NCBI RefSeq assembly: GCF_001692445.1
Contig: NZ_MAQA01000017.1
Span: 1 to 64,000 of the forward strand
From: Oerskovia enterophila
GTDB taxonomy: Bacteria > Actinomycetota > Actinomycetes > Actinomycetales > Cellulomonadaceae
Reading direction: 5' to 3'
Length of the DNA: 64,000 nt
Positions within the stretch are counted from its first letter, which is position 1, and every line of letters begins with the position of its first letter. The position numbers and the translations under genes were made by a program. The notes beneath the pieces were generated by a model. The model was not told the origin of the DNA. It saw only the letters and a list, made by a program, of their open reading frames with translations, and made no database searches. Of this stretch, positions 54,219 to 62,188 are shown in pieces.

Positions 54219-54304
54219 GGAGACGGACAGGGCCCGAGCGTCCCGCACGCGCCGCCACGACACGCAGCAGGGGGCGCGAGATCGCGGGCCAGGCCAGCAC
54301 CAAC

Positions 54305-54341
54305 GACGAAGGGCCCCGACCACTGGTCGGGGCCCTTCGTC
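54305..54341 (-). terminator. Terminator of tRNA-Ser(CGA)
   Basis: GACGAAGGGCCCCGACCA (54305-54322) pairs perfectly with 54324-54341. It lies 4 nt downstream of the tRNA on the minus strand. Confidence 0.85.
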
Positions 54342-54345
54342 ACTG

Positions 54346-54432
54346 CGGTAGCGGTGAGATTCGAACTCACGGTGGACTTTCACCCACACACGCTTTCGAG
54401 GCGTGCTCCTTAGGCCACTCGGACACGCTACC
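54346..54432 (-). tRNA. tRNA-Ser (anticodon CGA)
   Basis: GGTAGCG at the 5' end (54432-54426) pairs with CGCTACC (54353-54347). The anticodon CGA at 54398-54396 reads UCG. The long variable arm and intact T-arm (GTGAGTTCGAATCTCAC) identify a serine tRNA; CCA is not encoded. Confidence 0.96.
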
Positions 54433-54671
54433 CAGCCGGGAAGACCCGGCTGCAGAAGGATACCTGCTCCTGGCGCCTGGACCGAATCGGGCACCCCGCG
54501 CGCCTGCCGGCACCCGAGGGAGGCGCCGTCGCACGCCCGACGCCGGGCCCGCCGTCGGGCACCGACGCCGCGTCCCGAACTCATATCCCCGGCTACCCCG
54601 GGTCATAGGGACCTCACAGGTTCGGACGGCTCACTGGAGGAGCTCACTTCCCCGTCACCTGGAGGTCACCC

Positions 54672-55310
54672 GTGACCCAGCCCCCACAGCTCGCGCTGTA
54701 CCTCGTCGACCTGGTCGCCGTGCTCGTCCTGACGTTCGGCCTCTACTTCCCGCGCCACCGGCGCCGCGACCTGGTCGTCGCCTACCTGGGCGTCAACGTG
54801 GGTGTCCTCGCGGTCGCCGCGACGCTCGCGAGCAGCACGGTCGGCGCGGGCCTGGGACTCGGCCTCTTCGGTGTCCTGTCGATCATCCGCCTGCGGTCGA
54901 CCGAGCTGTCGCAGCACGAGGTCGCCTACTACTTCGCCGCCCTCGCCTTGGGGCTCCTGGGCGGGCTCGGCACCAGCGCGGGCTTGCTCGGCGTCGCGGG
55001 CAGCGCCCTGATCCTGGTGGTCATGGCGGTCGCGGACCACCCGCGACTCCTGCGCCGCCACCGCAGCCAGGTCATCATGCTCGACCGGGCCTTCCCCGAC
55101 GAGGTCGGCCTCGTCGCCTACCTCGAACAGCTCCTCGGGGCGCACGTCCACTCGGCCTCGGTCCAGCGCCTCGACCTGGTCAACGACACGACCCTGGTCG
55201 ACGTCCGCTACGAGGTCGCCCCGGGCGGCGGCGTCATCGCGAGCAGCGGCGCCACACCGTCTGCGGCCGCCCTCCCGGGCGGCGCGAGCGCTGGGCAGGT
55301 GCCGGCATGA
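54672..55310 (+). CDS. DUF4956 membrane protein
   Basis: 212 residues with about four membrane helices in the first 140 residues and a soluble C-terminal end. The family segment GLFGVLSIIRLRSTELSQHEVAYYFAALALGL is well conserved. DUF4956 proteins nearly always accompany VTC-domain proteins, as here, in loci linked to surface polymers or spore-coat-like (CotH) systems. GTG at 54672 with GGAGG 6 nt upstream. The next gene overlaps by 4 nt. Confidence 0.88.
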   Translation: MTQPPQLALYLVDLVAVLVLTFGLYFPRHRRRDLVVAYLGVNVGVLAVAATLASSTVGAGLGLGLFGVLSIIRLRSTELSQHEVAYYFAALALGLLGGLGTSAGLLGVAGSALILVVMAVADHPRLLRRHRSQVIMLDRAFPDEVGLVAYLEQLLGAHVHSASVQRLDLVNDTTLVDVRYEVAPGGGVIASSGATPSAAALPGGASAGQVPA

Positions 55311-56164
55311 CCACGCTCCTGCCCGACGGCGCCACGCCCGACACCCTCGCCGCACCTCACGCGGGGTTCGCCCCCATCTCGCTCGACGAGCTCGTCGAGT
55401 CTGCCTCGCTCCAGACCCGGATCGACCGCAAGTACGTCCTGCACCGGGCCGAGGCGCGCGCGGTGCTCGCCGACCTGGTCGAGAGGGAGCCGGGCGTGCG
55501 GGTCCTCGACATCGACGGCCGCCGCGACTTCGCGTACGAGTCGGTGTACTTCGACACCCCCGATCTCACGAGCTACCACCTGGCGGCCCACCGGCGCCGC
55601 CGCCGGTTCAAGGTCCGCACCCGCACCTACCTGGACTCGGGCGAGGCGTGGCTCGAGGTCAAGACACGCGCGGCCCGCGGGTCGACCGTCAAGGAGCGCG
55701 TCGAGCACGCACCCGACGCCAGGTGCGCGCTCGGCGACGGCCGCCGCTTCGTGTCCGCGACGCTCGACGACGCCGCGATCCCCGCGGCCGCCGACCTGCC
55801 GCTCGCGGCCGGGCTCGTGACCCGCTACCAGCGCACCACGCTCTTCCTCCCTGGCGGCGTGCAGGGAGCACCGGCCGCCCGCGCGACGCTCGACAGCGAC
55901 CTCACGTGGCTGCTCGACGAGGGCACGTCCGCCGGTCGCACCGCGGCGGTCCCCGACCTCGTCGTCGTCGAGACCAAGACCGGGTCGACGCCGTCGTGCC
56001 TCGACCACCTCCTCTGGCGCAGCGGCCACCGGCCGCAGCGCATCTCCAAGTACGGCACGGGTCTGGCGGTCCTCCGCCCCGACCTGCCGGGCACGCCGTG
56101 GCGGCGCGTCATCCGCCGCTACGTCGAGCCCTCCCTGACCACCTCTCACGACAGGAGCATCTGA
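55307..56164 (+). CDS. VTC domain protein (polyphosphate-polymerase-like)
   Basis: 285 residues. The VTC fold is shown by ETRIDRKY-type and tunnel motifs: SLQTRIDRKYVLHRAEARAVL, ESVYFDTPDLTSYHLAAHRRRRRFKVRTRTYLDSGEAWLEVKTR, VTRYQRTTLFLP and VVVETKTGSTPSCLD, rich in Arg/Lys/Glu as in the yeast Vtc4 tunnel that polymerises phosphate from ATP. Whether bacterial members make polyphosphate is unsettled. It overlaps both neighbours, which argues for a three-protein module. Confidence 0.85.
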   Translation: MTTLLPDGATPDTLAAPHAGFAPISLDELVESASLQTRIDRKYVLHRAEARAVLADLVEREPGVRVLDIDGRRDFAYESVYFDTPDLTSYHLAAHRRRRRFKVRTRTYLDSGEAWLEVKTRAARGSTVKERVEHAPDARCALGDGRRFVSATLDDAAIPAAADLPLAAGLVTRYQRTTLFLPGGVQGAPAARATLDSDLTWLLDEGTSAGRTAAVPDLVVVETKTGSTPSCLDHLLWRSGHRPQRISKYGTGLAVLRPDLPGTPWRRVIRRYVEPSLTTSHDRSI

Positions 56165-58287
56165 TGCGACTCCGCAGACCGACCACCGTCACCACCGCGG
56201 TCCTGACCGCCACGCTCACCGCCGCCGCGCTCGTCGGCTGCTCGGCCGACGCCGGCGAGAGCACGAGCGCCACCACGAGCGACGCCGCGTCGGCCACCAA
56301 CGCGTCGTCCGCCGTCGCGGGCCTGACTCCCGAGGAGGCCATGGCCGCGAACGCCGAGCCGCACTCCTCGGGAGCCGACGACGAGGATCTCGCGTGGGAC
56401 GAGTCCGAGGAGGTCGCGATCTCGCTCGACGGCGACTCGGCCCAGGCGGACGGCGACGGCGTGAGCGTGGACGGCTCGACCGTCATGATCACCCAGGCCG
56501 GCACCTACCGCGTCACGGGGGACCTGACCGACGGACAGCTCGTCGTGGCCTCGTCGGGCGACGGCGTGGTGCGCCTCGTGCTCGACGGCGCGAGCGTCAC
56601 GAGCTCGACGACCTCGGCCCTGGTCGTGGACGACGCGGCGAGCGCCGTCGTCGTCCTGGCCGACGACTCGGCGAACCACCTCGAGGCGACGGGGGCGGCT
56701 GTCGATGCCGATGGCGACGGCAGCACCGACGAGCCCGACGGCGCCCTGTTCTCCTCCGCCGACCTGACGATCGGCGGCACGGGGTCGCTCGACGTGGTCA
56801 GCGCCTCGACCGACGGGATCGTGAGCAAGGACGGCCTGGTGATCGCGGGCGGCACCCTCACGGTCGACGCGGCCGACGACGGCGTCCGCGGCAAGGACTA
56901 CCTGGTCGTGACGGGCGACGCCTCGGTCACGGTCGACGCCGTCGCCGACGGTCTCAAGGCGACCGACGCCGACGACGAGACCATGGGCTACGTCGCGGTC
57001 CTCGGCGGCACGGTCGATCTCACGGCGGGCGACGACGGCATCCAGGCAGAGACCGACGCGATCGTCTCCGACGCGACCGTGACGATCGCCGCCGCCGGGG
57101 GCGCGGGCGCCGAGGTGGCCGAGGACGCGTCCGCCAAGGGCATCAAGGGCGACGTGGGGGTCGTGGTCGGCGGCGACGCCGACGTGCGCGTCGACGCCGC
57201 GGACGACGGCCTGCACTCGAACGGCGCGGTGTCCGTCTCCGGTGGGGACATCACGCTCGCCTCGGGCGACGACGGCGTCCACGCCGACGGCGACGTCACC
57301 GTCGCGGACGGCAACCTCACGGTCACCGAGTCGGTCGAGGGCCTCGAGGGGGCGACCATCACGCTCGCGGGCGGCGACGTCGACATCACGTCGTCCGACG
57401 ACGGCGTGAACGCCGCTGGCGGGACGAGCAGCACGTCGGACACCGCGGCGGGCACCACCCAGGACGGCACCGCACCCCAGGGCGCTCCCGCGGGCGACGG
57501 CGAGATGCCCGACGACTTCACTCCCCCGGCCGACGGCGAGATGCCGGCCATGCCCGACGGCGCCGCCCCGGGCGACGGTACGGCGGGCGAGCCTCCCGCG
57601 ATGCCCGACGGCGAGATGCTCGACGGCGCGGCCCCGGGTGGTCAGGCCGGCGGCCAGGGCGGTGCACCCGGAGGCGAGAGCGCCGACACGGGCGACTACT
57701 GGCTCAAGATCACGGGCGGCACGCTCGTGGTCGACGCGGGCGGAGACGGCCTCGACAGCAACGGGACGATCGAGATCACGGGCGGCACGACCGTCGTCCA
57801 GGGCCCGACGAACGCCGGCAACGGCGCGCTCGACACCGCCGGGGCGTTCACGGTCTCGGGTGGCACGCTGCTCGCGGCGGGCAGCTCGGGCATGGCAGTC
57901 GCCCCGGACACCGACTCGTCGCAGGGCTGGGTCGCGGCGAACCTCGACCAGACCGCCACCGCCGGGACCGTGGTCCACGTCCTGTCCGACGACGGCACGA
58001 CCCTCGTGTCCTACGAGGTCACCAAGGACACGCAGAACATCGTCTACTCCTCGCCGGAGCTCACGACCGGCGCGACGTACGTCGTCCAGGCGGGCGGGAC
58101 GCTCGGCTCGCCCGACACGACGGGCCTCTCGTCGGACGGCAGCTCCGACGGCGCCACGCAGGTCGCGACGGCCACCGCGGGTGAGTTCGCGGGCGGCGGC
58201 ACGGGAGGCATGGGTGGCGGAGGACGCCGACCCGGTGCCGGCGACTCGACCGACGCCACGGGCGAGGCGACGACGAGCGGCACGTGA
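56164..58287 (+). CDS. Carbohydrate-binding DUF4353-type lipoprotein with beta-helix repeats
   Basis: 707 residues. Lipobox LVGC (Cys26), then a Ser/Thr/Ala-rich linker, then many repeats of the form DGVxxxGxVxVxxGxVxVxAxxDG (for example DDGVRGKDYLVVTGDASVTVDAVADGL and DDGLHSNGAVSVSGGDITLASGDDGVHADG), typical of DUF4353 right-handed beta-helices. A Pro/Gly/Met-rich insert (about 435-520) separates the C-terminal repeats. It probably binds the polymer made by this operon. The start overlaps the VTC stop by one base. Confidence 0.85.
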   Translation: MRLRRPTTVTTAVLTATLTAAALVGCSADAGESTSATTSDAASATNASSAVAGLTPEEAMAANAEPHSSGADDEDLAWDESEEVAISLDGDSAQADGDGVSVDGSTVMITQAGTYRVTGDLTDGQLVVASSGDGVVRLVLDGASVTSSTTSALVVDDAASAVVVLADDSANHLEATGAAVDADGDGSTDEPDGALFSSADLTIGGTGSLDVVSASTDGIVSKDGLVIAGGTLTVDAADDGVRGKDYLVVTGDASVTVDAVADGLKATDADDETMGYVAVLGGTVDLTAGDDGIQAETDAIVSDATVTIAAAGGAGAEVAEDASAKGIKGDVGVVVGGDADVRVDAADDGLHSNGAVSVSGGDITLASGDDGVHADGDVTVADGNLTVTESVEGLEGATITLAGGDVDITSSDDGVNAAGGTSSTSDTAAGTTQDGTAPQGAPAGDGEMPDDFTPPADGEMPAMPDGAAPGDGTAGEPPAMPDGEMLDGAAPGGQAGGQGGAPGGESADTGDYWLKITGGTLVVDAGGDGLDSNGTIEITGGTTVVQGPTNAGNGALDTAGAFTVSGGTLLAAGSSGMAVAPDTDSSQGWVAANLDQTATAGTVVHVLSDDGTTLVSYEVTKDTQNIVYSSPELTTGATYVVQAGGTLGSPDTTGLSSDGSSDGATQVATATAGEFAGGGTGGMGGGGRRPGAGDSTDATGEATTSGT

Positions 58288-58354
58288 CGCCGTCGGGCAC
58301 GCGCGTCCGCAGGCCGTAGGCACGGGACGAGCCCGTCACCCGACAGGACGACAC

Positions 58355-58392
58355 GAGAGGGGTGCCGCACCCGACGGTGCGGCACCCCTCTC
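58355..58392. terminator. Bidirectional terminator between the DUF4353 and chitinase genes
   Basis: GAGAGGGGTGCCGCACC (58355-58371) pairs perfectly with 58376-58392 around CGAC, between convergent genes. Confidence 0.8.
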
Positions 58393-58461
58393 CCCTGTCA
58401 TGGAACGGCCCACGACACGGTGCTGCGGTGCAGCGCGGCGGTCAGACCGCCGTCACGCAGG

Positions 58462-60168
58462 TCATGCCGAGCAGGGCTGACCCGCGTCCCACGCACCCCA
58501 GACGTTGCTCCCGGGCACCTCGCCGCGGGTCCACCACTGGGCGGTGTGGTTGACGCCCGCACGGGAGACGACGGCGCCGCCCGTGTAGGTCGCCTCGAGC
58601 GAGAACGCCGGGGCGCACTTGACGACCTCGACCACGGGGGCCGTGCCGCACGGGCCGATCTTCTGCCACGGGCTGCCCGAGGTCGCTGCCGGAGCCGTAC
58701 CGCGGGTCCACCACTTGGCCTTGTACTCGGCGCCGTCGTGCGAGACGACGTCACCCGAGCTGTAGACGCCCGAGCCAAACCACGGCGCGGCGCACTGCGC
58801 GTCGACCCCGGGTCCGGGCGTCGAGGCGCGCAGGGTCGAGCCGAGCGTCCCGCCGAGCTCGTTCTTGTAGTCACCGCTCAGGTCCCACCACATGGCCCCG
58901 CCGTACCCCTGGACCGCGAGCCACTCTGCCTTGGCGTTGACCGACGCCGGGTCGTCGAAGCTCCACCACTGGTCGCCGTCGTAGCGCCACGACGCGCCGA
59001 CCGTCGGGTCGAAGAACGCCTTGCCGAACGTGCGCAGCTCGGCGTAGGTCTTGGTGCCGACGTAGCCCTCAGCAGGCTTCCAGGCCGCGCTGCCGTCCTC
59101 GACGCCGTACCAGCCGTGGCCGTACGCCGCGAGACCCGCGTTGAGCTGCTGGGGGTCCGCCCCGGCGTTCACGTACATGCCCATGGCGCCGTCGAGGCCC
59201 AGGCCCCAGTTCTCGGTGCCGTCCGGGTGCAGGTTGCCCTGGTGCCCGGTCTTGTCGGGGACCCAGCCGCCGTGGAAGTCGTAGCCCTGGACGTTGAGGA
59301 AGTCGACCGACGCGAAGAAGCGCTTGTCGAGCCAGCCGCCCTGACCCGCGTTCCAGCCGCCGGCCGGCGCGAACGCCGTGAGCAGGTAGTCCTCACCGTC
59401 CTGGTCGCCCAGCGCGTCGAGCGAGGAGCGGAACTCCTCCATGAGGAGCAGGAAGTTCTCCTTGTCCTCGGGACGTGCGTTGGCGGTCTCGCCGCCCGTG
59501 ACAGGCCACTCCCAGTCGATGTCGATGCCGTCGAAGATGCCGGCCGCAGCACCCGGGCCGCCCTTGTCACCGATCTGGGGCAGGTTGCCCTTGATGTAGA
59601 TGTCGAGGCACGAGTCGACGAGCCGGGTGCGCCCCTCGGCCGTCGAGGCGGCCTCGGAGAAGTTGTCCGACCAGGTCCAGCCACCCAGCGACACGAGGAT
59701 CTTGGTGTCCGGGCTGACCTCCTTGAGCTTGCGGAGCTGGTTGAAGTTGCCCGCGAGCGCCTGGCCGGGCTTGTCGGCCTTGCCGTCCACGGAGCTCTTG
59801 GCGGGGACGAGGCGCAGGAAGTCGTTCTGCGCGTCACCCTCGCCGGGCTCCTCGGTGATGTCGCACACCAGGTCGGTCGTGACGTTGCCGAACGCGTAGT
59901 TGAGGTGGGTCAGGTCCTTGATCGCGCCCGAGGACACGAGGTTCGCGACGTGGAAGTCGCGCGTGACGGGGCTGTCGGCCATGAGGTAGCCGACGCTGCG
60001 GTAGCCGTTGATGTCGTCGGGGCCCGCGGTCGTCGCAGCGGGCTTGGCAGAAGCGACGGACTGGGTCGCGACGGCCTGGGCAGCGGGGGCCACCAGGACG
60101 GATGCCGCGAGCACCGCTGCTGCGGCGATCGCCACCGGCGCGAGCCGGCGCGTGGGTGTGTCTTGCAT
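58462..60168 (-). CDS. Secreted GH18 chitinase with two chitin-binding modules
   Basis: 568 residues. A signal peptide (about 1-32) is followed by the GH18 barrel with the catalytic DGIDIDWEWP (acid Glu220) and SLGGW near 160-164. After about residue 455 come two CBM5/12 modules in tandem, each with the pattern SGDVVSHDGAEYKAKWWTRGTAP and TGGAVVSRAGVNHTAQWWTRGEVPG. It hydrolyses chitin outside the cell. ATG at 60168 with GAGG upstream; a good promoter lies at 60225-60253. Confidence 0.93.
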   Translation of the reverse strand: MQDTPTRRLAPVAIAAAAVLAASVLVAPAAQAVATQSVASAKPAATTAGPDDINGYRSVGYLMADSPVTRDFHVANLVSSGAIKDLTHLNYAFGNVTTDLVCDITEEPGEGDAQNDFLRLVPAKSSVDGKADKPGQALAGNFNQLRKLKEVSPDTKILVSLGGWTWSDNFSEAASTAEGRTRLVDSCLDIYIKGNLPQIGDKGGPGAAAGIFDGIDIDWEWPVTGGETANARPEDKENFLLLMEEFRSSLDALGDQDGEDYLLTAFAPAGGWNAGQGGWLDKRFFASVDFLNVQGYDFHGGWVPDKTGHQGNLHPDGTENWGLGLDGAMGMYVNAGADPQQLNAGLAAYGHGWYGVEDGSAAWKPAEGYVGTKTYAELRTFGKAFFDPTVGASWRYDGDQWWSFDDPASVNAKAEWLAVQGYGGAMWWDLSGDYKNELGGTLGSTLRASTPGPGVDAQCAAPWFGSGVYSSGDVVSHDGAEYKAKWWTRGTAPAATSGSPWQKIGPCGTAPVVEVVKCAPAFSLEATYTGGAVVSRAGVNHTAQWWTRGEVPGSNVWGAWDAGQPCSA

Positions 60169-60224
60169 GAAGGGCCTCGTTGCTCTCCTCCGGGCACGCC
60201 CGGAACTTTGTTCGGACGCCTCGC

Positions 60225-60253
60225 ACATTAGCCGTGCTGAGAACCTTTGCCAA
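60225..60253 (-). promoter_or_regulatory. Vegetative-type promoter of the chitinase gene
   Basis: On the minus strand TTGGCA (60253-60248) and TAATGT (60230-60225) are separated by 17 nt, a close match to the sigma-70 consensus. The -10 ends 57 nt before the start codon. Further upstream, 60312-60326, is the palindrome AGGTGT-TTT-ACACCT. Confidence 0.7.
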
Positions 60254-60311
60254 GACCCTTAACCAATAAGTTTCCTACCGGTCCCCGAGGCGTCCCTTTT
60301 GCCCCGTCAAC

Positions 60312-60326
60312 AGGTGTTTTACACCT
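60312..60326. promoter_or_regulatory. Perfect small palindrome in the chitinase-sirtuin gap
   Basis: AGGTGT and ACACCT flank TTT (60312-60326). It lies between two divergent genes, 59 bp upstream of the -35 box of the chitinase and 65 bp before the sirtuin start, and may bind a regulator of either. Confidence 0.45.
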
Positions 60327-60390
60327 CGCCCCACCGAGGCCCGTTCGGGAGATTCACCCGATCTTCAGGCACGCGTCGTACGCTCGAACG

Positions 60391-61233
60391 GTGCTACCGG
60401 AGACCCCTGCCACGACCCCGACGACCGACGACGTCCTGCACCTCCTGCGCGGCAAGCGGCTGACCGCCCTGACCGGCGCGGGCATCTCGACGGACTCGGG
60501 CATCCCCGACTACCGCGGCCCCGACTCTCCCCCGCGCAACCCCATGACGTACCAGCAGTTCGTCGGCGACGAGGCCTTCCGCCGTCACTACTGGGCGCGG
60601 AACCACGTCGGCTGGCAGCGCGTGCACCGCACGCACCCCAACGGCGGGCACAAGGCTCTCGTGCGGCTCGAGGAACGCGGCATCCTCGAGGGGATCATCA
60701 CGCAGAACGTGGACCTGCTCCACGAGGACGCGGGCTCGCGCAACGTGATCGACCTGCACGGGCGCTACGACCGCGTGATCTGCCTGTCGTGCGCGCGCGT
60801 CGTCTCGCGCGAGCACCTGGCCGACCGCCTCACCGAGCTCAACCCGCACTTCCTCGAGAGCATCGGCGACCTCGAGGACGTCGAGACCGCTCCCGACGCC
60901 GACGCGGTCATCGAGTCGACCGCGCACTTCGTACCCGCCGCGTGCGAGTTCTGCGGCGGCATGCTCAAGCCGGAGATCGTGTACTTCGGCGAGAACGTGC
61001 CGCGCGAGCGGGTCGAGCGGGCCTACGCCATGGTCGACGCCGCGGACGCGCTGCTCGTCGCGGGCTCGTCGCTGACCGTCATGAGCGGGCTGCGGTTCGT
61101 CAAGCACGCCGTGAAGACCGACAAGCCCGTCGTGATCGTCAACCGCGGCGCGACCCGGGGCGACCCGCTCGCCACGATCAAGCTCGAGGCCGGCGTCTCC
61201 GAGACCCTCGAGGAGCTCGCGGACAGGCTCTGA
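60391..61233 (+). CDS. NAD-dependent protein deacetylase (sirtuin)
   Basis: 280 residues. GAGISTDSGIPDYRG (29-43) binds NAD, TQNVD (104-108) and catalytic His123 (DLHGRYD) follow, and the zinc is held by C131, C134, C185 and C188. It removes acetyl or related acyl groups from lysines and yields nicotinamide. GTG at 60391 preceded closely by TACGCT, which could be a -10 box of a leaderless mRNA. Divergent from the chitinase, convergent with the EamA gene. Confidence 0.94.
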   Translation: MLPETPATTPTTDDVLHLLRGKRLTALTGAGISTDSGIPDYRGPDSPPRNPMTYQQFVGDEAFRRHYWARNHVGWQRVHRTHPNGGHKALVRLEERGILEGIITQNVDLLHEDAGSRNVIDLHGRYDRVICLSCARVVSREHLADRLTELNPHFLESIGDLEDVETAPDADAVIESTAHFVPAACEFCGGMLKPEIVYFGENVPRERVERAYAMVDAADALLVAGSSLTVMSGLRFVKHAVKTDKPVVIVNRGATRGDPLATIKLEAGVSETLEELADRL

Positions 61234-61269
61234 CGGGCCGTCGCGCGCCGGGCTGCGCGTGGGGCCCGC

Positions 61270-61331
61270 GCCGAGAAGTGAGCAGATGCCCCTGGATCGC
61301 TCGATCCAGGGGCATCTGCTCACTTCTCGGC
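61270..61331. terminator. Perfect 30-bp stem-loop (palindrome family A, copy 2)
   Basis: Arms 61270-61299 and 61302-61331 pair without mismatch. It lies between convergent genes (stops 61233 and 61343) and probably terminates both. The outer GCCGAGAAGTGAGC and inner CCCCTG are shared with the hairpin at 482-543, whereas the five bases between differ in a compensated way. Confidence 0.75.
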
Positions 61332-61342
61332 CGGAGGTCCCC

Positions 61343-62188
61343 TCAGGCACCGAGCCGGATCGCCACGATGCCCACGACGGCGCAGACCGTCGCCGTGACG
61401 CGCCGTGCGCTCAGCGGTTCACGGAACACGAGGAAGCCGATCGCTCCGGCCGCGAGCACGCCCGTCTCGCGCAGCGCCGAGACGACCGCGAGCGGTGCGA
61501 TCGACTGCGCCCAGACCACGATCGTGTAGGCCGCGAGCGAGAGGACGCCGCCCAGCACCCCCATCGGTGCGTGCGTGCGCAGCCCTCGCACGAACTCGCC
61601 CTTGTCCCGCGCCAGCAGCAGGCACGTGAGCGGGATCGAGACCCCCTGGAGCAGGAACAGCCATGCTGCGTAGCCGAGCGGCTCGCCCGAGAGGCGCACC
61701 CCGACGCCGTCGAGCACCGAGTACGCCGTGATGGTGAGGCCGACGACGACCGAGATGAGCGTGCCGGTCGCGCTCGCGCGGCCCTTGGGCGCCCACGCGA
61801 GCGTGAGCAGCGCCAGCGCGACGACCGCGACGCCCCCGAGCTGCGCCGCGGTCATCACCTCCCCGAGGAAGACCGTCGAGACGAGGGTGATGCCGAGCAC
61901 CGCGATGCCGCGGGTGAGGGGGTAGGCGCTCCCGAACTCCGACTTCGCGTACGCCGCGGTGAGCAGCAGGAGGTAGAGCGTCTGCACGGCGGCCGAGACC
62001 AGGAGGTACGGCCACGCCTCCCGGTCGGGGAGCGGCAGCACCAGGCAGGCCGCTCCTCCGACCACGAGGTACACGAGCGCGATGAGCGTCGAGGAGACGA
62101 GCCGGGCGGGGATGGCCTTGGCGATCGCGTTCCAGGTGCCGTGCAGGACCGCAGCACCGAGGACGACGGCGACGACCGACCCGGTCAC
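61343..62188 (-). CDS. EamA family (DMT) transporter
   Basis: 281 residues with about ten membrane helices in two EamA repeats (GAAVLHGTWNAIAKAIPARL ... SEFGSAYPLTRGIAVLGITLVSTVFLGEVMT; APLAVVSALRETGVLAAGAIGFLVFREPLSARR), the usual drug/metabolite transporter signature. GTG at 62188 overlaps the stop of the alpha-galactosidase gene by 4 nt, so translation is coupled. A role in moving a galactoside product or related metabolite is suggested by that coupling only. Substrate unknown. Confidence 0.88.
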   Translation of the reverse strand: MTGSVVAVVLGAAVLHGTWNAIAKAIPARLVSSTLIALVYLVVGGAACLVLPLPDREAWPYLLVSAAVQTLYLLLLTAAYAKSEFGSAYPLTRGIAVLGITLVSTVFLGEVMTAAQLGGVAVVALALLTLAWAPKGRASATGTLISVVVGLTITAYSVLDGVGVRLSGEPLGYAAWLFLLQGVSIPLTCLLLARDKGEFVRGLRTHAPMGVLGGVLSLAAYTIVVWAQSIAPLAVVSALRETGVLAAGAIGFLVFREPLSARRVTATVCAVVGIVAIRLGA

